A stretch of DNA of 64,000 bases from Dipteronia dyeriana (taxonomy: Eukaryota; Streptophyta; Magnoliopsida; Sapindales; Sapindaceae): contig CM065296.1 of NCBI GenBank assembly GCA_032871835.1, positions 57,182,186 through 57,246,185 of the forward strand, read 5' to 3'. The notes below the pieces were generated by a model, which searched no databases, was not told the origin of the DNA, and saw only the letters and a program-made list of their open reading frames with translations. The translations under genes and the position numbers were made by a program. Below are positions 56,005 to 64,000 of the stretch, piece by piece (within the stretch, counting starts at the first letter, position 1; every line of letters begins with the position of its first letter).

Positions 56005-57514
56005 TTATAAAGGGAAATTTTTTAATTATACGCCCTAATTTTCATAAATTTTCTCACGCTTCCACTGCGCGTGGTTTTTTCCCTACAATCATATTAAAGA
56101 CTTCCTAATTTGATTAGATAAATAATTCATTTTATTTAACTACTTATCAAATATAGTCTTTAATATTAATTATACTATCAACAATAGTACAATTTTAGGA
56201 GACCATCTCCTATTAGGAAAAAAAATTTGACTTTTAATTAAATAATTAATTAATCAACAAATTAATTCATTTTCATTTAATTAAATAATAAAATAATATA
56301 ATATAATTAAGCTATTCTAAATAGCCTTGCTGCCCTAACCATATATATGGGCCGATATAATATTTTCTTATTTTATTAAATCCATTTGACTTTTATAAAA
56401 AGTTCACTTGTGAACTAGACCCATTCTTACAAAAAGAAACAAGTCCACATGCCTCAATATAATTCTAGATGGACCCCTAAATTGGTCTGATAGAATATAT
56501 TAAGTGATCCAAGCAAGTTCGTATGGATTAGGGATCTTGGCGGGCTATCTAAATTTAAGCTCCAAAAGACACAACCTGATCACGATCAACACATGATTCA
56601 CTTAGGTCCGATCTATTTAATTTTAGTTCATTCCACTAAAGAACTAAAATTGAACTCTTAAATAAAGATAGAATAAGTTGATGTTACTCATTCATACCCT
56701 AGACAACCTTATTGGAGAAAGTGTATCCTCGTAAAGAATATCAGTAGTCGCCAAGAGCTCATAGACCACATATAGCTCTCCAAGTTACCATATTTACTCT
56801 ATGACCACATTTTGAACTTGGATATTTTGACTGGTCCAGAAGCCATGTTTCAGTAGACACTATTGAAAACTTAACGTTAAGATTTAATATTCAATACCTC
56901 CAAACATCCATATGATGATATTCTACTCTCATTTAATAAATGGAGCCACGATGTCCATTACTATAAATGAAGTTCTCTATCGATTAACAAATGAATACCA
57001 TCAAACTATCTAAGATAGACTATAATGATAACACTTGCAACCATAAGTCCATCTTTTATCTCCGATTGTCTTCAAATGAAAACTTTTATCCATAGACGGT
57101 TCTAGATAAAGTATTTCATTGTGATCCAATTCAATGCACCCAGTGCGCTAGATTCTTTTGCCCAAAGACACCACACTTTGATGATTTTAGACACATCATA
57201 ACACATTTGATCCTACTCAAATGCTAGCAAAAGAATCTACAACTTTGACAAGATAAAGACACCTAACCTTTTATCTTAAGTTGTGAATATTATTCAAGAC
57301 TAACTAAAGAATTGTGTCTACCTTATACATATCTAGATGCATGAACAATTCTTATTTTCTCATAGTCTTTTGGCGTTATGATTATTTACTTTTGACAATT
57401 ATAATAATTAAACTATCAATGCTATAAGATTTTTTAAACTATAAATCACTTTATTAATATGAAAAGATTGTCAAATACATTATTACACTCTTGATATCAA
57501 GCATAATCCCAACA
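56005..57514. repeat. A5 LTR end (plus, 56005-56087) and outer LTR, right arm (minus, 56088-57514)
   Basis: The first 83 bp are the plus-oriented LTR terminus ending CCCTACA. From 56088 the minus LTR resumes at ATATTAAAGACTTCC and runs to CCCAACA. Relative to A2, only about 150 bp of LTR are missing between the two arms. The antisense 71-codon frame seen in four other LTRs is broken here (about 56913-57080). Confidence 0.87.
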
Positions 57515-58130
57515 GTTACTCGTTGTAGGGTCGATAAGAGAAATCATCTACTCTCAGTGGGTAGCAAATGTGGTCTTGGTCCAGAAGAAAAATGGCCAGT
57601 GGAGAATGTGTGTGGACTTCACGGATTGGAACAAGGCCTGCCCAAAGGACATTTTTCCACTTCCGAGATTAGACCAACTGGTCGATGCTACATCAGGCCA
57701 AGAATTACTCAGTTTCATGGACGCTTACTCGGGATATAATCAAATCCGGATGAATAAGGCTGATGAAGAAAAAATAGCATTCATGACCGATCAAGGTTTA
57801 TAATGTTATACAGTAATGCCTTTTGGGTTAAAAAATGCTGGAGCAACATTCCAAAGATTGGTCAATAGGATTTTGCTCGATAAATAGAAAGAAACATGGA
57901 AGTTTACATCGACGACATGTTAACCAAAAGTGTCTCGGCAGACGAACATGATTCGGACCTGCGGGAAACATTCAATGTCTTGAGGAGATATCAAATGAAG
58001 TTAAATCCGAACAAGTGCCTATTTACGGTTCCTTCAGGAAGGTTCCTTGGTTTCCAAGTTCACCAGAGGGGAATCGAAGTGAACCCTGAGAAGATCTAGG
58101 CTATTAAAAAAATGACTTCGCCAAGAACGC
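57515..58130 (+). pseudogene. Tat2 RT, C-terminal part (after A5)
   Basis: 57570-57803 reads MVLVQKKNGQWRMCVDFTDW, NKACPKDIFPLPRLDQLVDA and LLSFMDAYSGYNQIRMNKAD, then a TAA. YTVMPFGLKNAGATFQRLVN follows, and 57896-58099 reads VYIDDMLTKSVSADEHDSDL and KLNPNKCLFTVPSGRFLGFQ. The YIDD catalytic box is intact. It is the most complete gypsy RT in the window apart from stops at 57801, 57885 and 58097. Confidence 0.9.
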
Positions 58131-58870
58131 TAAAAGAAGTGCAACGCTTAATAGGATGCTTAGCTTCCTTGGGCAAATTTATTTCAAAGGCCACAGATAG
58201 ATATGATCTCTTTTTCAAAGTGAACAAAAAGGGGAAATGACTCGAATGGAATGAGGAGTGCGAGCAGGCATTCTTAAAAATCAAAGAGTACCTAAGGAAG
58301 ATCATATCCTTTCAAAACCTAAAATGGGAGAAATACTCCACTTGTACTTATCTATTACAGAATTAGTAGTAATATCGGTTTTAGTCAGGACAGAAGACGG
58401 AGTATAGAGGCCAGTGTAATACACCAGCAAGGCTCTTCTTCTAGCTGAAACCAGGTATTCACGGGTAGAAAAAATGGCTCTAGCATTGGTTTCGACAGCA
58501 AGGAAGTTGAGGCCATACTTTCAGGCTCATATGATCCAGGTTCTCACCGATTGCCCACTTAAGCAAATCCTACAGAAGCTATAAATTTCAGTGAGATTAA
58601 CTAAATGGGCAATCGAGTTGAGTGAATTTGATATTCAGTACATCCACAAGACCTCACTCAAAGGCCAAGTAGTGCCAGATTCGTAGCAGAATTCACAGAA
58701 CCAAACCTGGAAGCAAAAAAGATGTTGGGCAAGAGTTTCTCATGGAGGTTATATGTCGATGGTTCCCCGAATACTCATGGCAGCAGGGCAGGGATTGTGG
58801 TATGCACCCCGGAAAGAGATGATGTTGAATGTGCCATGAGATTCGACTTAGCCAAATGCAAACTTGATGC
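58131..58870 (+). pseudogene. Tat2 RNase H (truncated), integrase absent
   Basis: Readable blocks: EVQRLIGCLASLGKFISKAT, ALALVSTARKLRPYFQAH-type, VLTDCPLKQILQKL and LSEFDIQYIHKTSLKGQV. Then 58722-58955 has SWRLYVDGSPNTHGSRAGIV and CTPERDDVECAMRFDLA (RNase H fold with its first catalytic Asp in YVDGS). After residue 47 of that frame the match ends, and a short unrelated tail runs to a TAA at 58953. No HHCC or DDE integrase segments follow. Confidence 0.83.
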
Positions 58871-59125
58871 ACCAGATTCTGGAAAATGGGTCGGGGCACC
58901 GTTGGGAAAAATCCCGGTGAGATGCGCAACTGTGTTAAGCAATTTAAAAGCTTAACGATTTGACAAACCCTTATACAGATAAAACTAAGAGACGTCCTCA
59001 GTGACTTGCGTAAGGACTCGAACGTATGATCGTGGTGAGTTTTGAAGTAACGTTCGGGTAGCAATCGAGTATGAGGCATGAGTATAAACCTACTCGCTTG
59101 TCTCAAGATAACTCGGTTAATAATA
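58871..59125 (+). other. Tat2 region between pol break and tandem repeats
   Basis: Non-coding, no recognised domain; probably the Tat 3' untranslated region joined to RNase H by a deletion. Confidence 0.5.
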
Positions 59126-59335
59126 TTAGCCAGTTTAATAAGATACTTGGCACATGAAATCATGTTGGCCAGTTTAATAAGATACTTGGCACATGAAATA
59201 ATGTTAGCCAGTTTAATAAGATACTTGGTGTTAGAAATTGCTCGGGTAACGAAACTAGTTAGTTAAATAAGATACTCGGTGAAATTACTCGGACAACAGA
59301 GTTAGCTAGCTAAAAAAGATACTTGGCGATTAAAG
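59126..59335 (+). repeat. 39-bp tandem repeats downstream of pol
   Basis: Two near-identical units and a third partial one of TTAGCCAGTTTAATAAGATACTTGGCACATGAAATAATG type (39 bp), decaying into two longer degenerate units that keep the TAAGATACT(T/C)GG core. Because 39 is a multiple of three, the frame 59078-59266 stays open and repeats LASLIRYLAHEIM. I do not consider it a gene. Tandem repeats in this position are known for Tat-lineage elements. Confidence 0.85.
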
Positions 59336-59714
59336 GAATTATTAAAAATGGCCAGTTTAGATATTTGGCATTTCAAATTCACGACAAAGCTTGGCAAAAT
59401 ATGGAGCCTTCATTGATCATAATTTTTTTTTTACAAATGCAAATTTTTTCAAATACACTCTTGTGGAGGAGCTGAGGATTTAGAGCTCTTGCCAATACTT
59501 AAGTCAGGCACCATCTGGTACTCATGGAGGAGACTCTCATTCGAAGGCCAGGCTATTGCATCGATCGAGTCGTCCGTCAATTCGCTGTAATCTGTTCTAG
59601 GGACCGTCAGGCTTCGACCCATCTACACTAGCCTCCTGACTAACATAAAAGGTCGAAAGAGAATGCTCCGACGGGACCTCCAAATGCATAGAATGGGGTT
59701 CTTTACCTTGGCTA

Positions 59715-61848
59715 CAACAGTATGCTCTCTATTCCTTCATCTGAGTCCTAAGAGATTCCAAGGACCGATCCACATGGTTTTTGATTGATAGCTCCTAGTT
59801 GACTCGGGCCTTATCAGTCGCCAGATTTTTGACTTTGAAGAATTCACCAGCCGAGACTTACCCTCGTTGAAACTCCCTAAGGAGTAGGACATCATAGGCT
59901 GGAGACCTCTTAAAATGATCAACCCCTTGAACTTCAAGTTCCAACCTAGCCTCCTTCGAAAGGGATTCAACGGTCAGGGCCTGTCGCTCAAGGTCTTCAA
60001 TATTTTGCTTATAAGATAATCTGGCCTGCTCAGCCTTTTGTTCAGCTTTGATCATCGACTCCTGCGCGGCAGATAGTAAGTTTTGGAAGAATACAACTCT
60101 CTTTTCAGCCGTGGAAGCTTTCTCCTCGGCCTTCATCTACTAAGCCAAACAATGGTCGGCAAAATCTTGGGCAGAACTCACCTCCCTTTGATATACTTCC
60201 TCAATCCGAGCACGACTGTCCTTACACTCTTTCAACTGAGCTTCAAGACGTCTTATTAGATTAGCTTGATACTGTTGTGTCTGAACAAACTCAGTGAACT
60301 TAGTAACCATCTAAAGGGAAGAGTAAGATAAAAATCTAAGTCAAAAGAGCACTAAGACAAAGTTTAGAAAAAAAGACTTAGTAGCTCACACTGTTGATAA
60401 CGTTTTGAAGACGATCTGTCACGGTAACCATTCCTGAAGCAGCTCCAATGGTCATCCCCACTAAACGCCCGACCAGATGATATCGTCCTCAATATATCCT
60501 AGGGGGTGGGACAAGTAGGATCACCCGAGGAGCCTATTCCTGCACCCTCGACTTCAGGGGTAAAGAATCATTGTTCAGATTATCCGAAGCTTTCACTCCC
60601 CATAATGGCGCTCAGACTAGGCACTCACGGAAACTTTAACATCAACCTCATCGTCACTTGATTCAACAAATGACACCACCCGAGGAATTTTTTGAGGACG
60701 AACGGGAGAGTCAGTTGCCTTTATTTTCTCAACCCGAATCTTGATCTTCAATAATATCTTGAAAAGATTCAAAAAGACAAGGATCAAGATTAACTTGCTC
60801 ATCTGGGGTTACCCTAACTCCTTCCTCATCCCTAACAGCAAATTGCTCGACTGGAACTTCATTGTTCAGAGAGTTAGGCTCACAGGGCATTGCGCCACTA
60901 GGATGACCTCCTTGCCTGCCTTCATCCTCAGACACCCTATGAGCATTGGCAGCTCCTGTAGGGCCACTCAGAATTTGCTCATCAGCTTCATCAAAATCCT
61001 CATCCGACTCGTTATCAAGCGGAGCAACCCCATCCTTATTTTAGCGAGAAGCTTCTTTACGACTCGCTAGAACAATCGATTTCACCTTGCGAGCCTGGAC
61101 ATTGCAGACGATGTCTACATCATACATTGAATACAAACGAGTTATAAAAGAGAACAAGATGAGAAAAATAAGAATGAGAAAATTCTACTTATGTCGTCTA
61201 CGTTAATCTGAAATCTGAGTAAAGAAGCTAAGTTCTATCATTTTCATCTCATTAAAAAGATAGGACCTGCTCCTTTTTTCCAGAGTACGCACGGTCGCCC
61301 GAGTAAGTCTAGTCAACTTAGTGTCAGTGAAAACAGGTCGTGACTTAGTCCAGCTATCAGGGGAAAAAAATGGGGAACCCTTAACACTTCCCGATCTTTC
61401 CTAGCTGAGAGTTCGACCTCAAGTCCCAAGTTCCCTCCAACAAAGAACCATCTATTCTTCCAGTGCTTGTTCGAGGTAGGAAAACCCCACACAAAGCCTT
61501 TCTTCTTGGCGTCTGAGGAAATATCAACTCCCTGGCTCACCTTCATCCCTTCAGGGATCCAGCTATCTGGCTGGCTTCACATAAGAAAATAAGTTCCAAT
61601 CCGACCAGACTGCCTTAGAGTATAACAATGCCTAATTTCACGGGGAGAGGGCAGTGACAAGTTCATCCGACTCCATATGTGCCACATACACATTAGGATT
61701 CTATAGTTGTTCGGGGCAAGTTGGCCTGGAGCGATCCCCGCCTCAACAAGGAACCAAGCGATGTCACACCATAGTAGAGCATGGACCCATAAATCGCTAT
61801 CACGCCTGGAGGAGGGTTCCATACGGCTTTATTACTAGCAGGAGCCAT
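59715..61848 (-). pseudogene. Tat2 antisense ORF (gypsy-type 'transposon' domain protein)
   Basis: On the strand opposite to gag-pol, from ATG 61846-61848 (MAPASNKAVWNPP). The N-terminal domain reads VEAGIAPGQLAPNNYRILMC, WHIWSRMNLSLPSPREIRHC and YTLRQSGRIGTYFLM, then 61313-61546 KKKGFVWGFPTSNKHWKNRW and FFVGGNLGLEVE. This is the conserved pattern of the 'putative gypsy type transposon' / plant antisense ORF domain of Tat elements. The acidic middle (60617-60935) is low complexity. The C-terminal part 59858-60136 is an Ala/Glu/Lys coiled coil (AEEKASTAEKR, KAEQKAEQARLSYKQ) followed by SPAYDVLLLREFQRG. It is broken by at least six stops or shifts. The product's function is unknown. Confidence 0.8.
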
Positions 61849-62914
61849 CAGAACTGAATCATCCATTTGACCATATTTTTAACGGTCAACGATCATAGAA
61901 AAAATGATTAGCAATTTTACCCCTATACCTTTACTTTATGTTTAAAAATAAAATAAAATAAAATAAAAATTACAGAAAACAAAAAGGAAAATAAATAGTT
62001 TATGATCCAGATTCAATGTCCACTATCTATTTTAGATGATGGATGGTGGGGATCTAGATCACAACAAAAAAATAAATGAAAGGAAAAAAAATTAAAAGAA
62101 AAATTAAAAAATTAAACATTTTCAGATTAACATCAAACCACACAATTTGAGCTCATCATCAGTAAAATTCATCCCCAAACACCATAAATCCATCCTAGTT
62201 CATCATCATCATTTGAAATCATCATCAATCTGAATCTCAAACAACAATAACACCAATCTCAAACCATACTAGAAAACCAAACATCAATCTTATTCATGGC
62301 AAACAAAATCTATCAAAATCTAAATCAACCCATACAAAATGGAACACATTCACACTAGAAAACAAAATCAACCCATAAAAACTCTTTATTTTTAGCAAAC
62401 CCAGACACCCAAACAGACTCAAATCTAAACAAAATCAAACCATAAAATCTCTCTGTTTTTCTATTGCCAATCATCCCACAAAAAAATCTAGATTTTCTTC
62501 AACCCCATTTCGTAGAAAAACACAAAGCGATAGGGACAAGTAGAGTAGATGATGGGTTTTCATGGAGGTTAAAGATGAGTGGGTTTCAAGAAGAAGATGA
62601 AGAAGAGGAATCAAAGTGAGGAGTGAAGAATCTATGCGATGGTGGGTTTGGGTTTGGGTTTGGGTTTAGTTGTGTTTGATAGTGGGCGATGGTGATGATT
62701 TCTAGAAAAACAATTGATAGTGGGCTTGGGAAAGTCAAAGGTTGAAGGTTGAAGATCAAGAAATTGGAAGGTTGATGATGATGATTTATGAATTATTATT
62801 TTTATGATGATGTTGGTTAGGTTTTGGAGATGGTGATGATTTATGATTTATGATTAATTAAAATAAAAATTAATTTTAAACCTTTTTAAAAAAAATTATT
62901 TAGACAAAAATACA
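61849..62914. other. Tat2 spacer between antisense ORF and 3' LTR
   Basis: About 1.1 kb with strand asymmetry: A/C-rich on the plus strand to about 62520, then G/T-rich. It would contain the antisense ORF promoter and leader. It includes the G-run motif at 62644-62664 and several GATGATGATT/GGTGATGATTTATGA repeats at 62690-62860. No ORF is supported. Confidence 0.6.
62644..62664 (+). other. Four-run G-quadruplex motif
   Basis: Four GGG runs separated by exactly TTT (GGGTTT repeated), telomere-like, about 250 bp before the 3' LTR on the transcribed-sense strand. Confidence 0.85.
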
Positions 62915-63721
62915 TGTTATATGTATATCTTATTGGATGTACACATCACCGACATGTAAGACAATCCCTTAAAAAGATTGCTAGATAGGCATTCGAGCTG
63001 GCATCCAGAAGACACCATTCAAGATATCTCAAAGGAATAAGAACCCGAGTAAGTCTAGACACGGGTATTCGGCACATTATGTCCTACTCGAGACAGAGTA
63101 CTTGGCATATTATGTTCTATTCAGGACAATACAGAAAATCTGAATTAAGAAATCCAGCAAACAATTCGCATACGTGGGTGAACCAGGAATCTTTCACCGA
63201 TACACAAGACATCCATGTCAAAGAGTTTCTAGAAGAATAAAATACCAAACAAGAAGCAAGTCCAAATCAAGCAACGACTCTACTTCTTCAAGAAAACTGC
63301 ACATCGCTACGGAAATAAGTCCTAAATGGACTATACCACCAAAGTCCCATTCGATCTCCGCACAATCTCCAAAATAAGAAAGAAGATAAAGACGACTTCA
63401 ACAAGCAACCAGCCTTAACTAAAATACAATTCCTTTTGCTTGAACAACAAGGATTAGGGTTCTATACACATATAAATATACCTATAATCACATTGTAAAG
63501 GGATATATAGACAGAAGAGAGAAAAAACTCAATAGTAATTGTTATAAGAGAGAGGCAAGAGAGATCGAGTGGTGTAATTCTTTGTTTAAATATTGGATTT
63601 GGCTTGGTTGTGTATTCAACCACTCGTGGATGTTTCTTCGATCACCGGAGTTTTACCACGTAAACTCTTGTCATTATTGCTCTAATTACATTCTCTTTCT
63701 CTTTCTCTTTTTCTTTTGACA
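62915..63721 (+). repeat. Tat2 3' LTR (about 807 bp)
   Basis: Starts TGTTATATGTATATC and ends TTTTGACA. Co-linear with the 5' LTR, including TATAAATA at 63471-63478, the GAGAGGCAAGAGAGATCGAG block and the CTTTCT tail. No clear polypurine tract is seen before it; a poly-A/AATTAAAA stretch precedes it. Confidence 0.83.
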
Positions 63722-64000
63722 GATCATAACAAAATCCAACGTTGTTGACTTTCTCATCCATAGAGAAATCAATGTAAAAAATTAGCGCTAGAAGGAGGGG
63801 TGCTGAACCTTCGATCTATTTAAGTAATGGCTGGTAGCAGAAGCAAAGATAGTTCTAGGGATATCCAGAAATCTCTAGATAATACTCATATAGATGGGAC
63901 CATACAAGATCACACTACAGCCACCGGGAACAAACCAGCACCCCTAGCTAGTATCTAACAAATCTCTCCTACCAGTGAGGATATAGCACTTCGTTTCTGC
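63722..64000 (+). pseudogene. Second Tat2-type leader and gag start after the 3' LTR (partial)
   Basis: Matches 49288-49560: AAATCCAACGTTGTTGACTT leader, then ATG 63827 (MAGSRSKDSSRDIQKSLDNT). The frame is open for 43 codons to TAA at 63956, then continues QISPTSEDIALRF to the window end. This copy is longer-open at its N-terminus than the first (13 codons). It shows that another element body follows the 3' LTR directly. Confidence 0.85.

Larger units (their letters stand above)
52157..57514. mobile_element. A5: compound family A insertion with inverted LTR parts, TSD GTTAC
   Basis: Outer ends TGTAGGG (52157) and CCCAACA (57514) are the two termini of one minus-oriented family A LTR, flanked by GTTAC at 52152-52156 and 57515-57519. 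Inside it lies a plus-oriented segment (about 52985-56087): LTR 3' part, PBS, leader, gag, GAG-pre-integrase and 83 bp of LTR end terminating exactly at CCCTACA. The left arms 52157-52975 and 52985-53557 form a large inverted repeat. Best explanation: a family A copy inserted into a family A LTR in the opposite direction, followed by internal deletions. Confidence 0.85.
48497..63721 (+). mobile_element. Tat2: Ty3/gypsy Tat-lineage element with antisense ORF (interrupted by A5)
   Basis: 5' LTR, gag, protease, RT, RNase H, tandem repeats, antisense ORF and 3' LTR, in Tat-lineage order. About 15.2 kb including the 5.36-kb A5 insertion. Integrase and the RNase H C-terminus are missing: homology stops at about 58860. 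The gag start recurs after the 3' LTR, so the unit seems to be the first of a tandem pair. Multiple stops; not autonomous. Confidence 0.87.

Noticed and set aside
57491..57739. 82-codon ORF starting in the A5 LTR and running into Tat2 RT
   Set aside because: Different frame from the RT, which reads clearly at 57570-57803; it is a shadow across the insertion edge.

Overview
This window is nuclear DNA from a flowering plant, probably a dicot. It is AT-rich and consists mostly of nested, decayed LTR retrotransposons. I see one convincing host gene, a phytolongin (longin-domain membrane protein, minus strand, 46947-47729). The plant assignment rests on that plant-specific family, on primer-binding sites matching the 3' end of plant initiator tRNA-Met, and on Ty1/copia and Tat-type Ty3/gypsy polyproteins. 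I saw no tRNA, rRNA, CRISPR array or bacterial-style operon.

Five groups of elements recur. Family A is Ty1/copia with LTRs of about 2.0-2.4 kb, starting TGTTGGGATTATGC and ending CCCTACA. Family B is Ty1/copia with LTRs of about 2.0-2.2 kb, starting TGTTGGGGTTTATGC or similar and ending TTCCAACA. G3 is a Ty3/gypsy element with a 522-bp LTR. Tat1 and Tat2 are two Tat-lineage Ty3/gypsy elements.

Layout, left to right. (1) 1-6124: minus-strand family A element A1, with pol, gag, leader and 5' LTR; it sits in G3. (2) 6125-9255: G3 protease and gag (minus), PBS, one LTR, then a G3 pol C-terminus on the wrong side of that LTR, fused to a family B integrase. (3) 9256-26658: minus-strand B1, split by solo LTR A2 (9371-11784, TSD CTACC) and by the full-length plus-strand B2 (14778-24331, TSD AAAAG). 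(4) 26659-28350: a 1.7-kb degenerate ACGC-type tandem array. (5) 28373-34424: two fused family B LTRs and the truncated minus-strand B4. (6) 34460-38830: plus-strand family A element A3, with an inverted gag piece at its left end and a truncated 3' LTR. (7) 38831-41898: Tat1 gag-PR-RT-RNase H, followed by family A LTR A4 (41899-43848) and LTR-like sequence to about 44890. (8) 44889-48496: gene island with the phytolongin. (9) 48497-63721: Tat2, with both LTRs, gag, PR, RT, RNase H and a degenerate antisense ORF, interrupted by the inverted compound insertion A5 (52157-57514, TSD GTTAC). (10) 63722-64000: the start of another Tat2-type gag directly after the 3' LTR, so two units appear to share an LTR.

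Every retroelement reading frame is broken by stops, frameshifts or deletions, and none looks autonomous. Intact motifs (YVDD in B2, YIDD in Tat2, most protease triads) show what the domains were. No new multi-gene host system is visible. The items most worth following up are the inverted LTR compound A5, the ACGC array whose variants look like methyl-CpG decay products, the Tat2 antisense ORF with its in-frame 39-bp repeats, the LTR-sharing junctions of G3 and Tat2, and an antisense 71-codon frame kept open in four family A LTRs.
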